NCBI RefSeq assembly: GCF_902686445.1 | Contig: NC_062213.1 | Span: 61,446,991-61,510,990 of the forward strand | Length of the DNA stretch: 64,000 nucleotides | Direction: 5' to 3' | Source of the DNA: Sciurus carolinensis | Taxonomy: Eukaryota; Chordata; Mammalia; Rodentia; Sciuridae | Part shown: piece after piece, positions 22,393 to 34,467 of the stretch | Layout of the letters: each line of letters starts with the position of its first letter | Position numbering within the stretch: position 1 is the stretch's first letter | Made by a program: the position numbers and the translations under genes | The notes under the pieces: model-generated | Seen by the model: only the letters and a program-made list of their open reading frames with translations | What the model was told of the DNA's origin: nothing | Database searches by the model: none

Positions 22393-24230
22393 TTAAGTCT
22401 ATTGATATGGTGAATTACATATATTGATTTCCTAATGTTGAGCCAACCTTGCATCCCTGGGATGAAACCCACTTGATCATGGTGCACTATCTTTTTAATG
22501 TTTTTGTATGTGATTTGCTAAAATTTTGTTGTTGAGAATTTTTGCATCCATGTTCATTAAGGATATTGGTCTGAAATTTTCTTTCCTCTATGTGTCTCTG
22601 GTTTAGGTATCAGGTTAATATTGGCTTCATAGAATGAGTTTGGGAGGGTTCCCTCCTCTTCTATTTGATGGAATACTTTGAGAAGTATTGGAATGAGTTC
22701 TTCTTTAAAGGTTTTGTAGAACTCGGCTGAGAACCCATCTGGTCCTGGACTTTTCTTTGTTGGTAGGCTTTTGATGACTTCCTCTATTTCATTATTTGAA
22801 ATTGGTCTATTTAAATTGTGTATGTCCTCCTCGTTCAATTTAGGCAATTCATATGTCTCTAGAAACCTGTTGATGTCTTCAAAATTTTCTATTTTGTTGG
22901 AGTATAGATTTTCAAAATAGCTTCTAATTATGTTTTGTATTTCACTTGTGTCTGTTGTGATATTTCCTTGTTCATTCCGAATTTTAGTGATTTGGGTTTT
23001 CTCTCGTCTTCTCTTTGTAGTGTGGCTAAAGGTTTATCAATTTTGTTTATTTTTTCGAAGAACCAACTATTTATTTTGTCAATTTTTTGTATTGTTTCTT
23101 TTGTTTCAATTTCATTGATTTCAGCTCTGAGTTTAACTATTTCCTGTCTTCTACTACTTTTGTTGTTGGTCTGTTCTTTTTCTAGGGCTTTGAGCTGTAG
23201 TGTTAGGTCATTTATTTTTTGAGTTTTACTTCTTTTATTGAATGCGTTCCATGAAATAAATTTTCCTCTAAGTACTGCTTTCATAGTGTCCCAGAGATTT
23301 TGATATGATGTTTCTTTGTTCTCATTTACCTCTAAGAATTTTTTAATTTCCTTCCTAATATCTTCTGTTATCCATTCATCATATAATAGCATATTGTTTA
23401 ATCTGCAGGTGTTGGAGTAGTTTCTGTTTTTTACTCTTTCATTTATTTCTAACTTCTATCCATTATGGTCTGATAGAATACAAGGTAGTGTCTCTATCTT
23501 CTTGTATTTGCTAACATTAGCTTTGTGGCATAATATATGGTCTATTTTAGAGAAGGATCCATGTGCCGCTGAGAAGAAAGTGTATTCGCTCTTGGTTGGA
23601 TGGTATATTCTATAAATGTCTGTTAAGTCTAAATTATTGATTGTGTTATTGAGATCTATGGTTTCTTTGTTCAATTTTTGTTTGGAAGATCTGTCCAGTG
23701 CTGAGAGAGGCGTGTTAAAATCACCTAGTATTATTGTGTTATGGTCTATTTGGTTTCTGAAATTCAGAAGGATTTGTTTGACATACATGGATGAGCCACT
23801 GTTTGGGGCATAGATGTTTGTGATTGTTATATCTTGCTGATTTATGGTTCCCTTAAGCAGTATGAAATGTCCTTCTTTATCCCTTCTGACTAACTTTGGC
23901 TTGAAGTCCACATTATCTGAAATGAGGATGGATACTCCAGCTTTTTTGCTGAGTCCATGTGCATGGTATGTTTTTCCCCATCCTTTCACCTTTAGTCTAT
24001 GGGAATCTCTTTCTATGAGATGAGCCTCTTGCAGGCAACATATTGTTGGATCATTCTTTTTAATCCAAACTGCCAGTCTATGTCTTTTGATTGATGAATT
24101 CAGGCCATTAACATTCAGGGTTATTATTGAGATATGATTTGTATTCCCAGTCATTTGGTTCATTTATTTATTTTATTTATTTATTTATTTATTTGACACA
24201 CCTTGGTTTCTCCTTTATTTGACAGTTCCT

Positions 24231-25271
24231 TTAGGATAATTTCTCCCTTTGCTGATTTGCTTCTTTGTGTTTTATCTCTTCCTCATGGAATATTTTGCTG
24301 AGAATGTTCTGTAATGCTGGCTTTCTTTTTGTAAATTCTTTTAGCTTTTGTTTATCATGGAAGGATCTTATTTCATCGTCAAATCTGAAGGTAAGTTTTG
24401 CTGGGTATAAGATTCTTGGTTGGCATCCATTTTCTTTCAGGGCTTCAAAAATGTTGTTCCGGGCCCTTCTAGCTTTTAGGGTCTGGATTGAAAAATCTGC
24501 TGATATCCGTATTGGTTTCCCCCTGAATGTAATTTGGTTCTTTTCTCTCACAGCCTTTAAAATTCTGTCTTTATTTTGTATGTTAGGTATTTTCATTATA
24601 ATGTGCCTTGGTGTGGGTCTGTTGTAATTTTGTGTGTTTGGAGTCCTATAAGCCTCTTGAACTTGATTTTCCATTTCATTTTTCAGATTTGGGAAATTTT
24701 CTGATATTATTTCATTGAATAGATTGTTCATTCCTTTGGTTTGTTTCTCTAAGCCTTCCTCAATCCCAATAATTCTCAAATTTGGCCTTTTCATGATATC
24801 CCATAGTTCTTGGAGATTCTGTTCATGATTTCTTACCATCTTCTCTGTTCAACTTTGTTTTCAAGGTTAAATATTTTGTCTTCAATATCTGAGGTTCTGT
24901 CTTCCAGGTGTTCTATCCTATTGGTTATGCTTTCTATGGAGTTCTTAATTTGGTTTACTGTTTCCTTCATTTCAAGGTTTCTGTTTGGTTTTTTTCAATA
25001 TCTCTAACTTTTTATTGAAATGGTCTTTTGCTTCCTGTATTTGCTCTTTTAACTGTCGATTGGTGTGATCATTCAATGCCTGCATTTGCTCTTTCATCTC
25101 ATCATTCAATGCATGCATTTGCTCTTTCATCTCATCATTTGCGTCCCTGATCATTTTAATTATGTACATTCTGAACTCCCTTTCTGTCATTTCTTCTGCC
25201 ATGCTGTCATTGGATTTTATTGATGTAACATCTAGATATTTTTGGGGCATTTTCTTCCCTTGTTTTCTCAT
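24231..25271 (-). pseudogene. L1 ORF1 with frameshifts
   Basis: The frame opens MRKQGKKMPQKYLDVTSIKS at 25271, runs through MAEEMTEREFRMYIIKMIRD and then a coiled coil with the near-duplicate 11-residue units DEMKEQMHALN and DEMKEQMQALN. It breaks at about 24972, and after an unread stretch resumes at 24839 (MVRNHEQNLQELWDIMKRPN) through the RRM-like core (NEMENQVQEAYRTPNTQNYN) and the C-terminal domain (NGCQPRILYPAKLTFRFDDE, KQKLKEFTKRKPAL), ending at 24231. The protein is the L1 nucleic-acid chaperone; two or more frameshifts kill it. Confidence 0.9.
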
Positions 25272-25924
25272 ATTGTTCAGGTATCAATGGACCGCTAAGA
25301 TATTGCAGATTTCCTCTATTGACTTATAATGTCCCTGAAGATTGGTAGTATATCCCCTCTTATCCTTCAGTAGCCTGAAGTCTTGGAGGAAGTTGATAAT
25401 GCGGTGCTCCACAAGGAAGCTGCCTCTCTAGGGTTGGTGACCTTCAGGTGGGGTATATTCCCTGCTAGTGGGCAGAGGTGCCTCCACTTGTTGACCAATG
25501 GTCATCCAAAGGGGAACTAGGCTGCGGGCTGAGACAAGGCCTGTTTGGGCCTGTGTCTCTGGTTTTACTGTCCTTGTGGGAAAACCTCACCTGGCAGGGA
25601 AGACTCACCTGGTAGGGAGGTCTCGCTGGTCAGTTCCCCTCCTAGAGGTTCCCCTCATCTACATCTACTGCCTGGGCTGGGCTGCCTTCCTCTGTAATGT
25701 TCCCAGGGGCCTGGACCTACCTCCTGGGTCTGGGAGCCTCACCCTTTGCAGACAAGTCTCCTTAGGCTGCCTCTCCTCAGAGAATCTGCCCGCAGTCCTG
25801 GAAACTTTGCTCCGCCCTAAGCATGTCTCTGTGAGGCTCTTCCACCAAGAAGCCGCCTAGGTCCTGGGACCCTGCTCTGCACCTAATCGTCTGACTATGT
25901 GGCCCCTCCTCTCATCAGCCACCT

Positions 25925-26645
25925 GGAGCCCCGTACAGTCGCTCCGAGTCCCAGCAACCCACCACATGCCTCTTCCTCTGGACAGCCGCCCGGTGTTCCG
26001 ACGCGGTCACTAGGAGTCCAAGCAACTCACTTTGCGTCTCCTCCTCCCGCCAACCGCCCGTAGCCCTAGGCAGTCACTCCGAGTCCAAGTGACCCGCCCC
26101 GTTCCTCCTCCTCCTCCGCGCAGGCCCCCAGTGTTCTGGAGCGGTCACTTTGAGTCCAAACAACTCACCACTCGCCTCCTCCTCTGAGCAGCCACCCGGA
26201 GCTCTGCAGTCACTCCTAGTCCAAGCGACCCGCTGCGCTCCTCCTCTTCCTCTGGGCAGCCCCCTGGTGTTCAGAAGCAGTCACTCTGAGTCTAAACAGC
26301 TCGCCATGCAGCTCCTCCTCTGGCAACCGCCTGTAGCTCTGGTGCAGTCACTCCGAGTGTAAGCGACCCGCCGCGCTCCTCCTCCTCCTCCTCCGGGCAG
26401 GCCCCGGTGTTCAGGAGCGGTTGCTCTGAGTCCAAACAGCTCGCCACACAGCTCCTCCTCTGGCAACCGCCTGAAGCTCTGGTGCAGTCACTCTGAGTCC
26501 AAGCGACCCGCCGAGCTTCTCCTCTTCTTCCGGGCAACTCCCTGGTGTTCGGAAGCGGTCGCTCTGAGTCCAAACAGCTCGCCATGCAGCTCCTCCTCAG
26601 GCAGCCACCCGGAGCCCCAGTGGTTGCTCCGAGTCCAAGCACTGT
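25925..26645 (-). repeat. Tandem-repeat promoter region of the L1 5' UTR
   Basis: About eleven units of 60-73 bases. Each contains a variant of GTCACTCCGAGTCCAAGCGACC (plus-strand reading) at roughly 25945, 26004, 26069, 26142, 26207, 26278, 26346, 26416, 26484, 26556 and 26623. Units alternate between an 'AAGCGACCCGCC' and an 'AAACAGCTCGCC' type, so the higher-order period is about 138 bases. The tract is GC-rich with CpGs. In mouse, tandem monomers in L1 5' UTRs act as promoters; the same role here is an inference. Confidence 0.85.
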
Positions 26646-26906
26646 GCTGAGCAGCCTCCTCTACGATGCTCCCAGTTGTCCGAGTTCACTGCTCCAGCAG
26701 GGGGAGGGGCATCTCGTTGGGCAACTCTACTTCACAAAGTTCCCTGCATTCCGAGACTACCGCCCCATCCGGGATGCCTCCCCAACGGGAGAGACTCACC
26801 CGGCGGCTTTGAGTTGGTCCCAAGTCTCTCACTATCTCCTCTTTTGAATCCTGCGTCCTGGAGCAACATGAAATGCAGCCGCCCTCTAGTCCACCATCCT
26901 GAAACC
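26646..26906 (-). promoter_or_regulatory. L1 5' UTR start region
   Basis: The first 260 bases of the element in L1 sense. The start GGTTTCAGGATGGTGGACTA and the GC-rich body suggest the transcription start and promoter of the L1; assignment rests on position at the element's 5' end just inside the target duplication. Confidence 0.6.
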
Positions 26907-26921
26907 TCTTGCTTTTTTCTT
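26907..26921 (+). repeat. Target-site duplication of the full-length L1, right copy
   Basis: TCTTGCTTTTTTCTT, identical to 18646-18660. Confidence 0.85.
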
Positions 26922-27286
26922 GATTAGACTTATTTATTTTTTATCAAATTTTAGTTGTGTATTTCTTCTCTGTTTCATATATTTGTGCTTCTACTCTTAT
27001 TTTTTCCTTCCAACTACATAATTTGAAAATAATTTGATTGTTATTCTAGCTTCTTTCTGATACATGTTATAAATGTTCATTGCCTGCCACCCTCTCCAAG
27101 AACAGCTACCACTTGCTGTTCCCCAGTCTGGGATTTCATACATACCTGTAAAATGCCTGTTTGTCTTTCCTGTTTGTCATTTCAAGGCTTTAAGTTCTAC
27201 ATGGTGCAGCAGATAAGGATTGGGTCTCTTGCAATGGACAGGTGCTCAGCTGAAATTCAGAGGTGGATGTAAAAGTGGTTTCCTGT
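26922..27286. other. T-rich sequence, possibly an old antisense L1 piece
   Basis: The text around 26930-27070 is T-rich and loosely like the reverse strand of an old L1 ORF2. It joins directly to 18606-18645 if the inserted L1 is removed. Weak evidence. Confidence 0.25.
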
Positions 27287-27380
27287 TGGGCTGGGGGTGT
27301 GATTCACAGGAAGAGCACTTGTCTAGCATGCACAAGGTCCTGAGTTCAATTGTCAGCACTGCTAAATAAATAAATGTGGT
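27287..27380 (+). repeat. ID SINE, older type
   Basis: TGGGCTGGGGGTGTGATTCA, TTGTCTAGCATGCACAAGG, GAGTTCAATTGTCAGCACTG and an AAATAAATAAA tail. Several changes in the A box indicate age. Confidence 0.85.
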
Positions 27381-27998
27381 TCCTTGTTAATTTCTCCTTA
27401 TTTAAGCCTCTCTAATATAGAGCATCCTAACTATCAGTGTGTAGCAGGCTCACTCCAGTCACTTTAAACAACACATTTCCTTTGCTATCCCCTCTACAAA
27501 TACTAAATCTCTTCAAATGTAGGATGTCACTGGCTATCTGAAGAGCCTTTTGTGTACAACTGAGAAAGAAAAATGTTTTGAATTAAATTGTGACACAATT
27601 CCTTTCTTAGCACATTGATTGTAAGAAGCATCTGTTAGAAGTGTTGTTTTCAGAGATGTAAATATGTAAAGGAAAAATTACTTCTCAGAATCAACTAATG
27701 GTAGTTGGCCTGGTTTGGGAATCTAGGCATCCATGTGTTTTAAATGAGCCTGAGGTGGTTCTGTTCACTGCCCCAATACTTTTGCTATGTATCTTCTTCA
27801 GTCATTCTTTCATATGATAAAGAAGAATGCTTTGAACCCTTAATGAACTCCAGGTTCTATAAAATATATAATGTGTATATATTTTATGCATAATGTATTT
27901 TTTATATATTTAATGACAGTAGACATTAATATGACTTGGTTCCCATCCTTAAGGAGTTTATGCCCTAGTATAAAAGGGGTAGGTAAATTAGCATTTAC
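27381..27998. other. No recognisable feature
   Basis: AT-rich in the second half (a TATATA-rich run near 27855-27920). Nothing else that I can support. Confidence 0.35.
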
Positions 27999-28180
27999 AA
28001 TTTTTTTCATTACTGGGGATTAAATTCAGATCCTCACTCATACTAAGAAGCCCTCTATCACTAAGCTGTATCCTGAGCCCTTTTCATTTTGAGGCAGAGC
28101 CTTGAACTTATGATCTCCCTGCCTCAGCCTCCTGAGTAGATGGAATTACAGGTGTGCACCACTACACCTACCTTACAATC
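27999..28180 (-). repeat. B1-ID composite SINE, reverse
   Basis: From the left: a T run, then the reversed ID half (TACTGGGGATTAAATTCAGA), then the reversed B1 half (GAGGCAGAGCCTTGAACTTA, GCCTCAGCCTCCTGAGTAG, ATTACAGGTGTGCACCACTA). Same layout as at 3735 but more diverged. Confidence 0.75.
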
Positions 28181-28615
28181 ATTTTCCTGTCTCCCTCACT
28201 AGGCCATTAGTGCAATAATTTATCTTGAAATGTCTCTATTTCCAACAGTACAAGAGAATATGCCAACTTTATGTCTAGTGGGTGAAGAGTCTCATCTTTT
28301 TCATAATCTACTGCCCACTGCTCCACACATCAGATCCACAGACATCAGAAAACCATGGGCAATAGTGCTGTTTCCAGCTAAGAAGCAACTGAAACTTCAG
28401 CACTAATACACGTAAGGAAAGAGGAGTATACTTGGCTAGACTTGGCTGGAAAGGTTAAGCTCCACTTAAGAGAGTCAGCAAAAAAAGAGATCAAAAAATT
28501 AAAATTAAAAATGGAATAGAAAATGAAAGAGGTGGCAAACTGCAGAGGTGGTGGGTAGACAATATGACAGTAAAGATTACAAGCAGCAGACCACAAAAAT
28601 CACCAGCAGCTAGAG
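28181..28615. other. No recognisable feature
   Basis: May include the upstream part of the L1 tail that follows; not distinct enough to call. Confidence 0.3.
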
Positions 28616-28835
28616 GTGAGAGTGGGATAGTGGAGTGAAACAGACATTATTACCTCTTGTACATGACTGCATGACCCATGTGATCCTACAATATGAATAA
28701 TCAGAAAAATGAGAGGTTACACTCTATTTATGTATGCTCTATCAAAATGTATAAATGCATTCTACTGTCATGTACAACTAATTAGAACAAATAAAATAAA
28801 TTTTAAAATATTAAAGGTGACAAAAAAAAAAGAGG
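28616..28835 (+). repeat. L1 3' end fragment (second 3' UTR type)
   Basis: Shares the end pattern of the L1 at 39540-41235: AGACATTATTACC, CATGTGATCCTACA, TATTTATGTATG, TTCTACTGTCATGTACAACT and AATTAGAACAAAT, then A-rich. 5'-truncated, noncoding. Confidence 0.75.
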
Positions 28836-30069
28836 TGAGTGTGGACAAAAGAGCTGGCAACAAAAAGACACACAAAAAAGACGAAAACAGCCTTAGAGCT
28901 TAAGAGCAAACAGAATCTCAGTAGCTCTTTCAGGCACAATGTGAGGAATTTGGAAAAGGAATGAGCCTAATCCTACCCCAAAAATAAATGTTACAAAGAA
29001 GAGCAACTGATGTCTGAACCATTCTTTTCTGTTATTAAAATTACCATGCAATCCCGTCTAAAAACTTTGGAGTTTAAAGGGTGAAGACTGAGTCATACAG
29101 AAGATGCCTTTGAGGAACTCCTAAGAGTTTCAAACTGATGAGACTCCATTGTGTTTCTATATAACCTAACAGCTTTGTTTTTGCATAGGTGTAGTCTGTC
29201 AGATGATGTCCCTCTCCTGGATGTTATTAAGCACAAGAAAGTAGAACTCCCCACTTATACTTTCCACGGAAATTTTTCTGAGTTTGCCTTACATATTCAC
29301 ACTTAACATGTTTACATTCTACCTCCACCCAAAATATGGAGTTTAAATGTATATTGATGGATAAACCAAAAGGGAGTTTATATAGGTGTCCATCTCTAAA
29401 TTATATATCCCCCTTATTCCTTATAAATTCCTTAATATTCTAATTTATGTGCCCTTCTTATTCCTTCCAATAACCTGTTATTTGGATGATTTAGTGTAAG
29501 TCCCAGGGAACTCCATACCGGACCTTCAGAGTGCATCAGCAAGTATCTGCCTCAACATATTCAGAGATCTACCATCAAGGGACCAGAAGATACGCAAATA
29601 TGAATACCAGCTCCAAAAACCTATTTATTAATGCTTTTAATAAGTGTAAAAACATAGATGAATTCTAAGGCTATTTCTTTCTTAAAACTGGTAGACATAT
29701 CAGACTCTTCAACTTGAGTACTGGCAAATAGGCCAACAATGTCAAATGTGTCCTGTGTTGGGTTTCCTCTAAGAAGTACAGAGACATGTGAAGTTATGAT
29801 ACTTAGTCCTATCATATATAGAGTTTAAATATCATCATTACCTCACTTATTTATCATTTATTGAGTTCCTGGTTTATATTAGACATTAGGAGACCAGTCT
29901 TCCCAGTCCAATGGAGGAAAGAAACATGTAAATATTCAATTAAGGTAATATAAGGCATCTAACACAGCACCTGGTAATTCCAGGTACCAAATCCATGTTT
30001 GCAGAATTGAATGAGCACAAATGTTCATGTGACCACCAGGAGCTCAATTCAAGATTCATTGTCAAAAAT
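28836..30069. other. No recognisable feature over 1.2 kb
   Basis: Ordinary AT-rich DNA. I saw no open frame with gene character and no clear repeat; a faint L2-like 'ATTTATTGAGTTCCTGG' occurs near 29858. Confidence 0.35.
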
Positions 30070-30275
30070 ATAGAACACACCCAGCAGCTTGGGAGACTGA
30101 GGTAGAAGGATACAGAGTTCAAAGCCAGACTCAGCAAAAGTGAGGCACTGAGCAACTCAGTGAGACCCTGTCTCCAAATAAAATACAAAACAGGACCGGG
30201 GATGTGACTTGGCAGTTAAGTGCCCCTGAGTTCAATCCCTGGTACCATGCCCCCCACCAAAAAAAAGAACACAAG
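30070..30275 (+). repeat. B1-ID composite SINE, 5'-truncated
   Basis: CCAGCAGCTTGGGAGACTGAGG, then GAGGCACTGAGCAACTCAGTG, GAGACCCTGTCTCCAAATAAA, GACCGGGGATGTGACTTGGC, GAGTTCAATCCCTGGTACC and an A run. The first bases of the B1 half are missing. Confidence 0.85.
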
Positions 30276-30299
30276 ACAGGCAAGCTAGGGAACTAGGTT

Positions 30300-31160
30300 T
30301 AATTGAATCATTCATGGCTTTGTGAGCTATGTTGAGAGGTCTGATTTTTTTTCTGGCACAAATGAAAATGACTGAAGATTTTTTAGCAAGGGAAGGGCAT
30401 TATCTATGCTATCTGGACAACAGTAGAGGTGATGGATGGGGAAAAGTGAGCCTGCAGTAAGGAAGAGCTGTTGAAAGGCCATTGCAATTGTCAAAGTAAA
30501 GGATGACAAGACTTGGAGAAGAGGGTCCCAAGACATGTTTAGTAGAGAATTGACAGAACTTGGAGACTGGATGCATTTCTGAAAGAAAGGGTAGAATCAA
30601 GAGTGACTCTGAGGAACCTAGCTTGGGCAAATACATAGGGACTCATTTATCAAAACTGATTACAGGAACAGGAGTGAGACAGAGGAGGAAGGAGAGGCAG
30701 ATAACAGATACCACTTCAGATATGATGGAGTTGAGGTGCCTCTAAGACATCTGAGTTCAGCTCTCCTGTGGCCACTTGGAACTAAAAGAATATCTGAACC
30801 AGAGATACAGGTTATAACTCCAAGAAAACTAATTAAGGAGACAAGGCAGTTTTTACACACAGAAACAATTAATGAACAAAAAAGCATGGACTGCATTTAA
30901 ATTGCCTTAAGTGGGATAAGCATGAGTGGAGTTCAGAAGCTGGGAGAACTATGTCAGCTGGCAGGGTGGGGAAAGGGAGCTTGGCCTTGAGGGATGAATA
31001 GAATCCCAGGGCATTTCTATGAACAGAGCATGGACAATACAAGTCCAGAGACCAGCAGGTGCCCAGGAAAGAAAAAGAACCTGCCTGATGGAGGAGGAAG
31101 TTTAGAGATGTTAGGTTAAAGAATATAGACATCAGGACTGAAAAATAAGGGGGAAGGAGG
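30300..31160 (+). repeat. L2 LINE fragment
   Basis: Diverged L2 3' region: ACTGAAGATTTTTTAGCAAGGG, GAAAGGCCATTGCAATTGTC, GAATCAAGAGTGACTCTGAGG and GATGGAGTTGAGGTGCCTCTAAG resemble the L2 phrases for the same places. A copy of its left-flank text (GGCAAGCTAGGGA.CTAG.TTTAATTGAATCATTCATG) recurs at 31242-31292. Confidence 0.55.
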
Positions 31161-31762
31161 TAACTAGGTGTCCTGAAAATGAGGTCTTAATGAAATAGAG
31201 AACAGGAGTTGTTACACATTGTGGAGAAATACAGAACTCAAGGCTGGCAAGCTAGGGAGCTAGTTTTAATTGAATCATTCATGACTTTGTGTCATGAGGA
31301 AATATTTAACCACTCAATCAACATGAGGTTTGTGAGACTTGTTCATGGATATTTATGTCTGTGCCTAATACCATGCTATTGTCTCTTCACTAAAGCCCTT
31401 AGATCATCTGCATTTAGATAGAAGATTCTAAAAGTTTTACAAAAGATATGCCAAAGTGAAGAAGCAGAACAACAGTGAAATTTCACAATGTCAAGTATCA
31501 TTACAATAAAGGACTCTGACTAACAAATATTTCCATGTTCCTGCAGATGGTCCATAATAACAGTGTTTTGTTGAACAGTTTATAATATGTCTTCTGTAAT
31601 GAGAGAACCTATTTAACATATGCTTTCTTTTATCCTTGACTACATAAGTCCTTTTATATGGTGACTCTAAAATACTTATGAGCTACCCAAAATTGTAGGA
31701 TAATATTGAACAATAGGAACAGGGACCCCTTTTATTTTAAACTAAAAATCTGGTCAAGGAGA

Positions 31763-31835
31763 ACTGGGGATGCAACTCAGTGGTAGAGCACTAGCATATG
31801 GAAGTTCATGGGTTCAGCACTGAAAAAGGGAGAGA
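31763..31835 (+). repeat. ID SINE, diverged
   Basis: AACTGGGGATGCAACTCAGT, GGTAGAGCACTAGCATATGG, GGGTTCAGCACTG. The B-box region is shortened, so it is unlikely to be active. Confidence 0.75.
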
Positions 31836-31850
31836 GAGAATGTAAGCAAG

Positions 31851-32285
31851 TGTTTTAGTCAGTTATTTTGCTGCATGACTAAAGGACCCAACCAGAACAA
31901 CTGTAGAGGAGGAAAACTATTTGATGGCTCATGATTTCAGAGGTCTCCATCCATAGACAGCCGGCTCCATTCCTTGGGGCTCAAAGTGAGAACATCATGG
32001 CAGCACAGTGTGGCAGAGGGAGGCATTTCACACAGTGATCAGGAAGCAAAGAGAGAGAGAGTCCACTCTCTGTATACAAAATATATACCCCATAGCTGTG
32101 CCCCCAATGAACCACTTCCTCCAGCCACACCCTACCACTTCTGTTACCTCTCAGTTAATTCCTATCCAGGGATTAATTCACTGATTGGGTTAAGACTCTC
32201 ACAAGACAATCATTTCTCCTCTGAACCATCTTGCATTGTCTCACACGTGAGCTTTTGGGGGACATCTCACATCTAAACCATAACA
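31851..32285 (-). mobile_element. MaLR-type solo LTR
   Basis: From TGTTTTAGTCAGTTATTTTG to ATCTAAACCATAACA, with CAGAACAACTGTAGAGGAGG, GAACATCATGGCAGCACAG and CTCCTCTGAACCATCTTGC. The flanks GCAAG and ACAAG suggest a 5-bp target duplication with one change. Confidence 0.88.
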
Positions 32286-34117
32286 ACAAGGATCTAACAA
32301 AGGATGTTCATGCTTCTTCTAGATATGAGAGTTACCTTAGGAGACATAGAATAGCTGGGACCCAGTCTTATCTGTTCTAAGTTCATGTTAGTTGGACCAT
32401 CATGGCCACCATGGCCACTATGGCCATAGCTCCACAAGGAAGATGTGAGTAGAAGTGGACACTGTGAAGGGTTCAGGAATGGATAAGGGATCTGAGTTCA
32501 TTCAATGGGACACAATGGTATGTATGGATGCTTACATAATAGCCATGTCCCAGTCCACCCCTTCTTCCTTGTTAATTGAACTCGGATTTTGTTTAGTTAT
32601 TGAGTCACCTGAACTACATACATGGGCACATACCTAAGTCCAAAGAAAAAAATGTTAATAACCCTAAAACTATTCAGGTCATCAAATTCTCCTTGAAAAG
32701 GATTGGTAAATTCTGAGGGTATTCTATAACACAGACCCATGAGAAGTAAGGAGAGTTCTGTTCAGTCAGTTCTGAAGAGTTTTTCTGCATTCTGGAGAGA
32801 AGGCACAAATCAGAGACTTATTCCTTCCTCTCTCTGGATGTTATCACATGATTCTGGACACTGCTGCAACTATCTGAAACTAAGCAAAGGCCAAGAAACC
32901 CATAGAGAAGTTGACCAACAGACTTGACATCTTTGATCCCCTGAGTTAGTAAACTCTGAAGCTCCCCTTACCTCTGAATATCCTACCTTGTGAGAAAAGC
33001 AAACCTCTTTTATCCAATATTCATGATCAAAACCATCCTAACAGATATAGGCTCAAACCCGGGACTTTCGTTGCCACCCTTGGAAAGAAGTTCCTCTTCC
33101 TTTTGTGTGTTAATCTGGTGGGATGTGACCCTGGAGATCTTAACCACCTTCCATGAGGGAGACAACACCAAGAAAATGTTTAAAAAATTAAAAAAAAAAA
33201 AAAACAGAGAAGAAAACAGTGCCGAAAGATAGAAAGACACAAATTCTCAGTGACATTGTTTAAGAAGCTAGATGTAGTTTTGCACAAAGCTGCCCCTAAC
33301 TTTTTCAGCTATGTGAACTGAAACAGTCCCTTTTTTTTGCTTATGCTAGTTTGAGTTGTCTCTCTCCCATTTGCAATTTTACAATACCTACACATACCCA
33401 GGGAGGGAAGGAGGGAGAAAAACTTAAATGACATTTGGAAAACCCCTAGCACAGTGTCAGGCACATACTAGGCACTCAATAATTGAGGAGGAGCCTAAAT
33501 TTGTTTTCAGTGCCTGTTTTACCCTTCAGTCAAATCATCATGAATAAACGAGCATCAAAACTCTCCAGTTCCCACCACCTCCCCCATCTCAACTGGTCTA
33601 CAAACTTGATGAAACATTCAAATGCCCATAGTAGTCCCCAAAATAAGTTAGGAGAAAAAAAGTAAGGCAGTCAGTGAGTATGACCTCTCCTTATTTCCCT
33701 ACCAAAAGAAAATTCCTTTTACATATCCTGTCCTTCTAATATAAATTATTCCTAGCTGTTTCATCCTCCAGTTCTGCCCACTGGCCAGGTGTGAGTCCCA
33801 ACATTTTATGAATTATAATCACATTCAGAGGTCAAATCTGGTTCAGTCCTCTGTCATGGCATATTTGGTTTATTTGCTAATGTTTGCCTAAGAGATTTCA
33901 AGTCTCTGGACATGATGAATATTCCTCATTGAATCCTCAGTATCTAATCCAGTATCTTACACACTGAAGGCATTGATGATGTTTGTTAATTGAACAGGTG
34001 AATTTATTTAGTCTCAGTCACCCTTAATTTATATAAGAAAAAAGGGGGGGGACATTCTTTGAAGATGAACCATGCTAGAGAGCTCAAACACATAAGATTA
34101 CTTATTGATAAGGAGTG
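32286..34117. other. No recognisable gene over 1.8 kb; short MIR/L2-like relic
   Basis: A decayed 'AGCACAGTGTCAGGCACATACTAGGCACTCAATAA' occurs at 33448-33482, the usual end of MIR or L2 elements. The rest is unassigned. A small CATGGCCACCATGGCCACTATGGCC run (32400-32424, in broken units) is a local simple repeat. Confidence 0.4.
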
Positions 34118-34202
34118 GGGGCTGAGGGTATAGTTCAGCAGTAGAGAGTAAGACCTTGTGTTCAATCCTCAGCACCAAAAAGAAAGAAAAAAAAAAAAAA
34201 AG
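34118..34202 (+). repeat. ID SINE, diverged
   Basis: GTGGGGGCTGAGGGTATAGT, TGTTCAATCCTCAGCACC, then an AAAGAAAG and A-run tail. Confidence 0.75.
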
Positions 34203-34277
34203 GAGGGGGATGACTTAGTTGCAGAAGCTAATTCTAGTTGATTAATTAGAAAAATAAATTATTAAAAAGATATTGGG

Positions 34278-34467
34278 AGCGAGGCATGGTGGCACATGCC
34301 TGTAATCCTAACAACTTGGGAGGCTGAGACAAGAAGGAGCACCAGTTTGAGGCCAGTCATGGTAACTTAGTGACACCCTCTCTCAAAATTAAAAATTAAA
34401 AAAAAGAGAGGATATAGCTCTGAGGCAAAGTGTCCCTGAGTTCATCCCCAGTACCACACACACACAA
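34278..34467 (+). repeat. B1-ID composite SINE
   Basis: GAGGCATGGTGGCACATGCC, TGTAATCCTAACAACTTGGG, GAGGCCAGTCATGGTAACTT, then GAGAGGATATAGCTCTGAGG, GAGTTCATCCCCAGTACCA and a CA-rich tail. Confidence 0.85.

Noticed and set aside
24171..24195. TTTA tandem repeat as a regulatory site
   Set aside because: A short simple repeat in the L1 ORF1-ORF2 spacer; nothing supports a function.
25925..26645. Regularly spaced repeats that could suggest a CRISPR array
   Set aside because: Units are adjacent tandem copies without unique spacers, in mammalian DNA, inside the 5' UTR of an L1.
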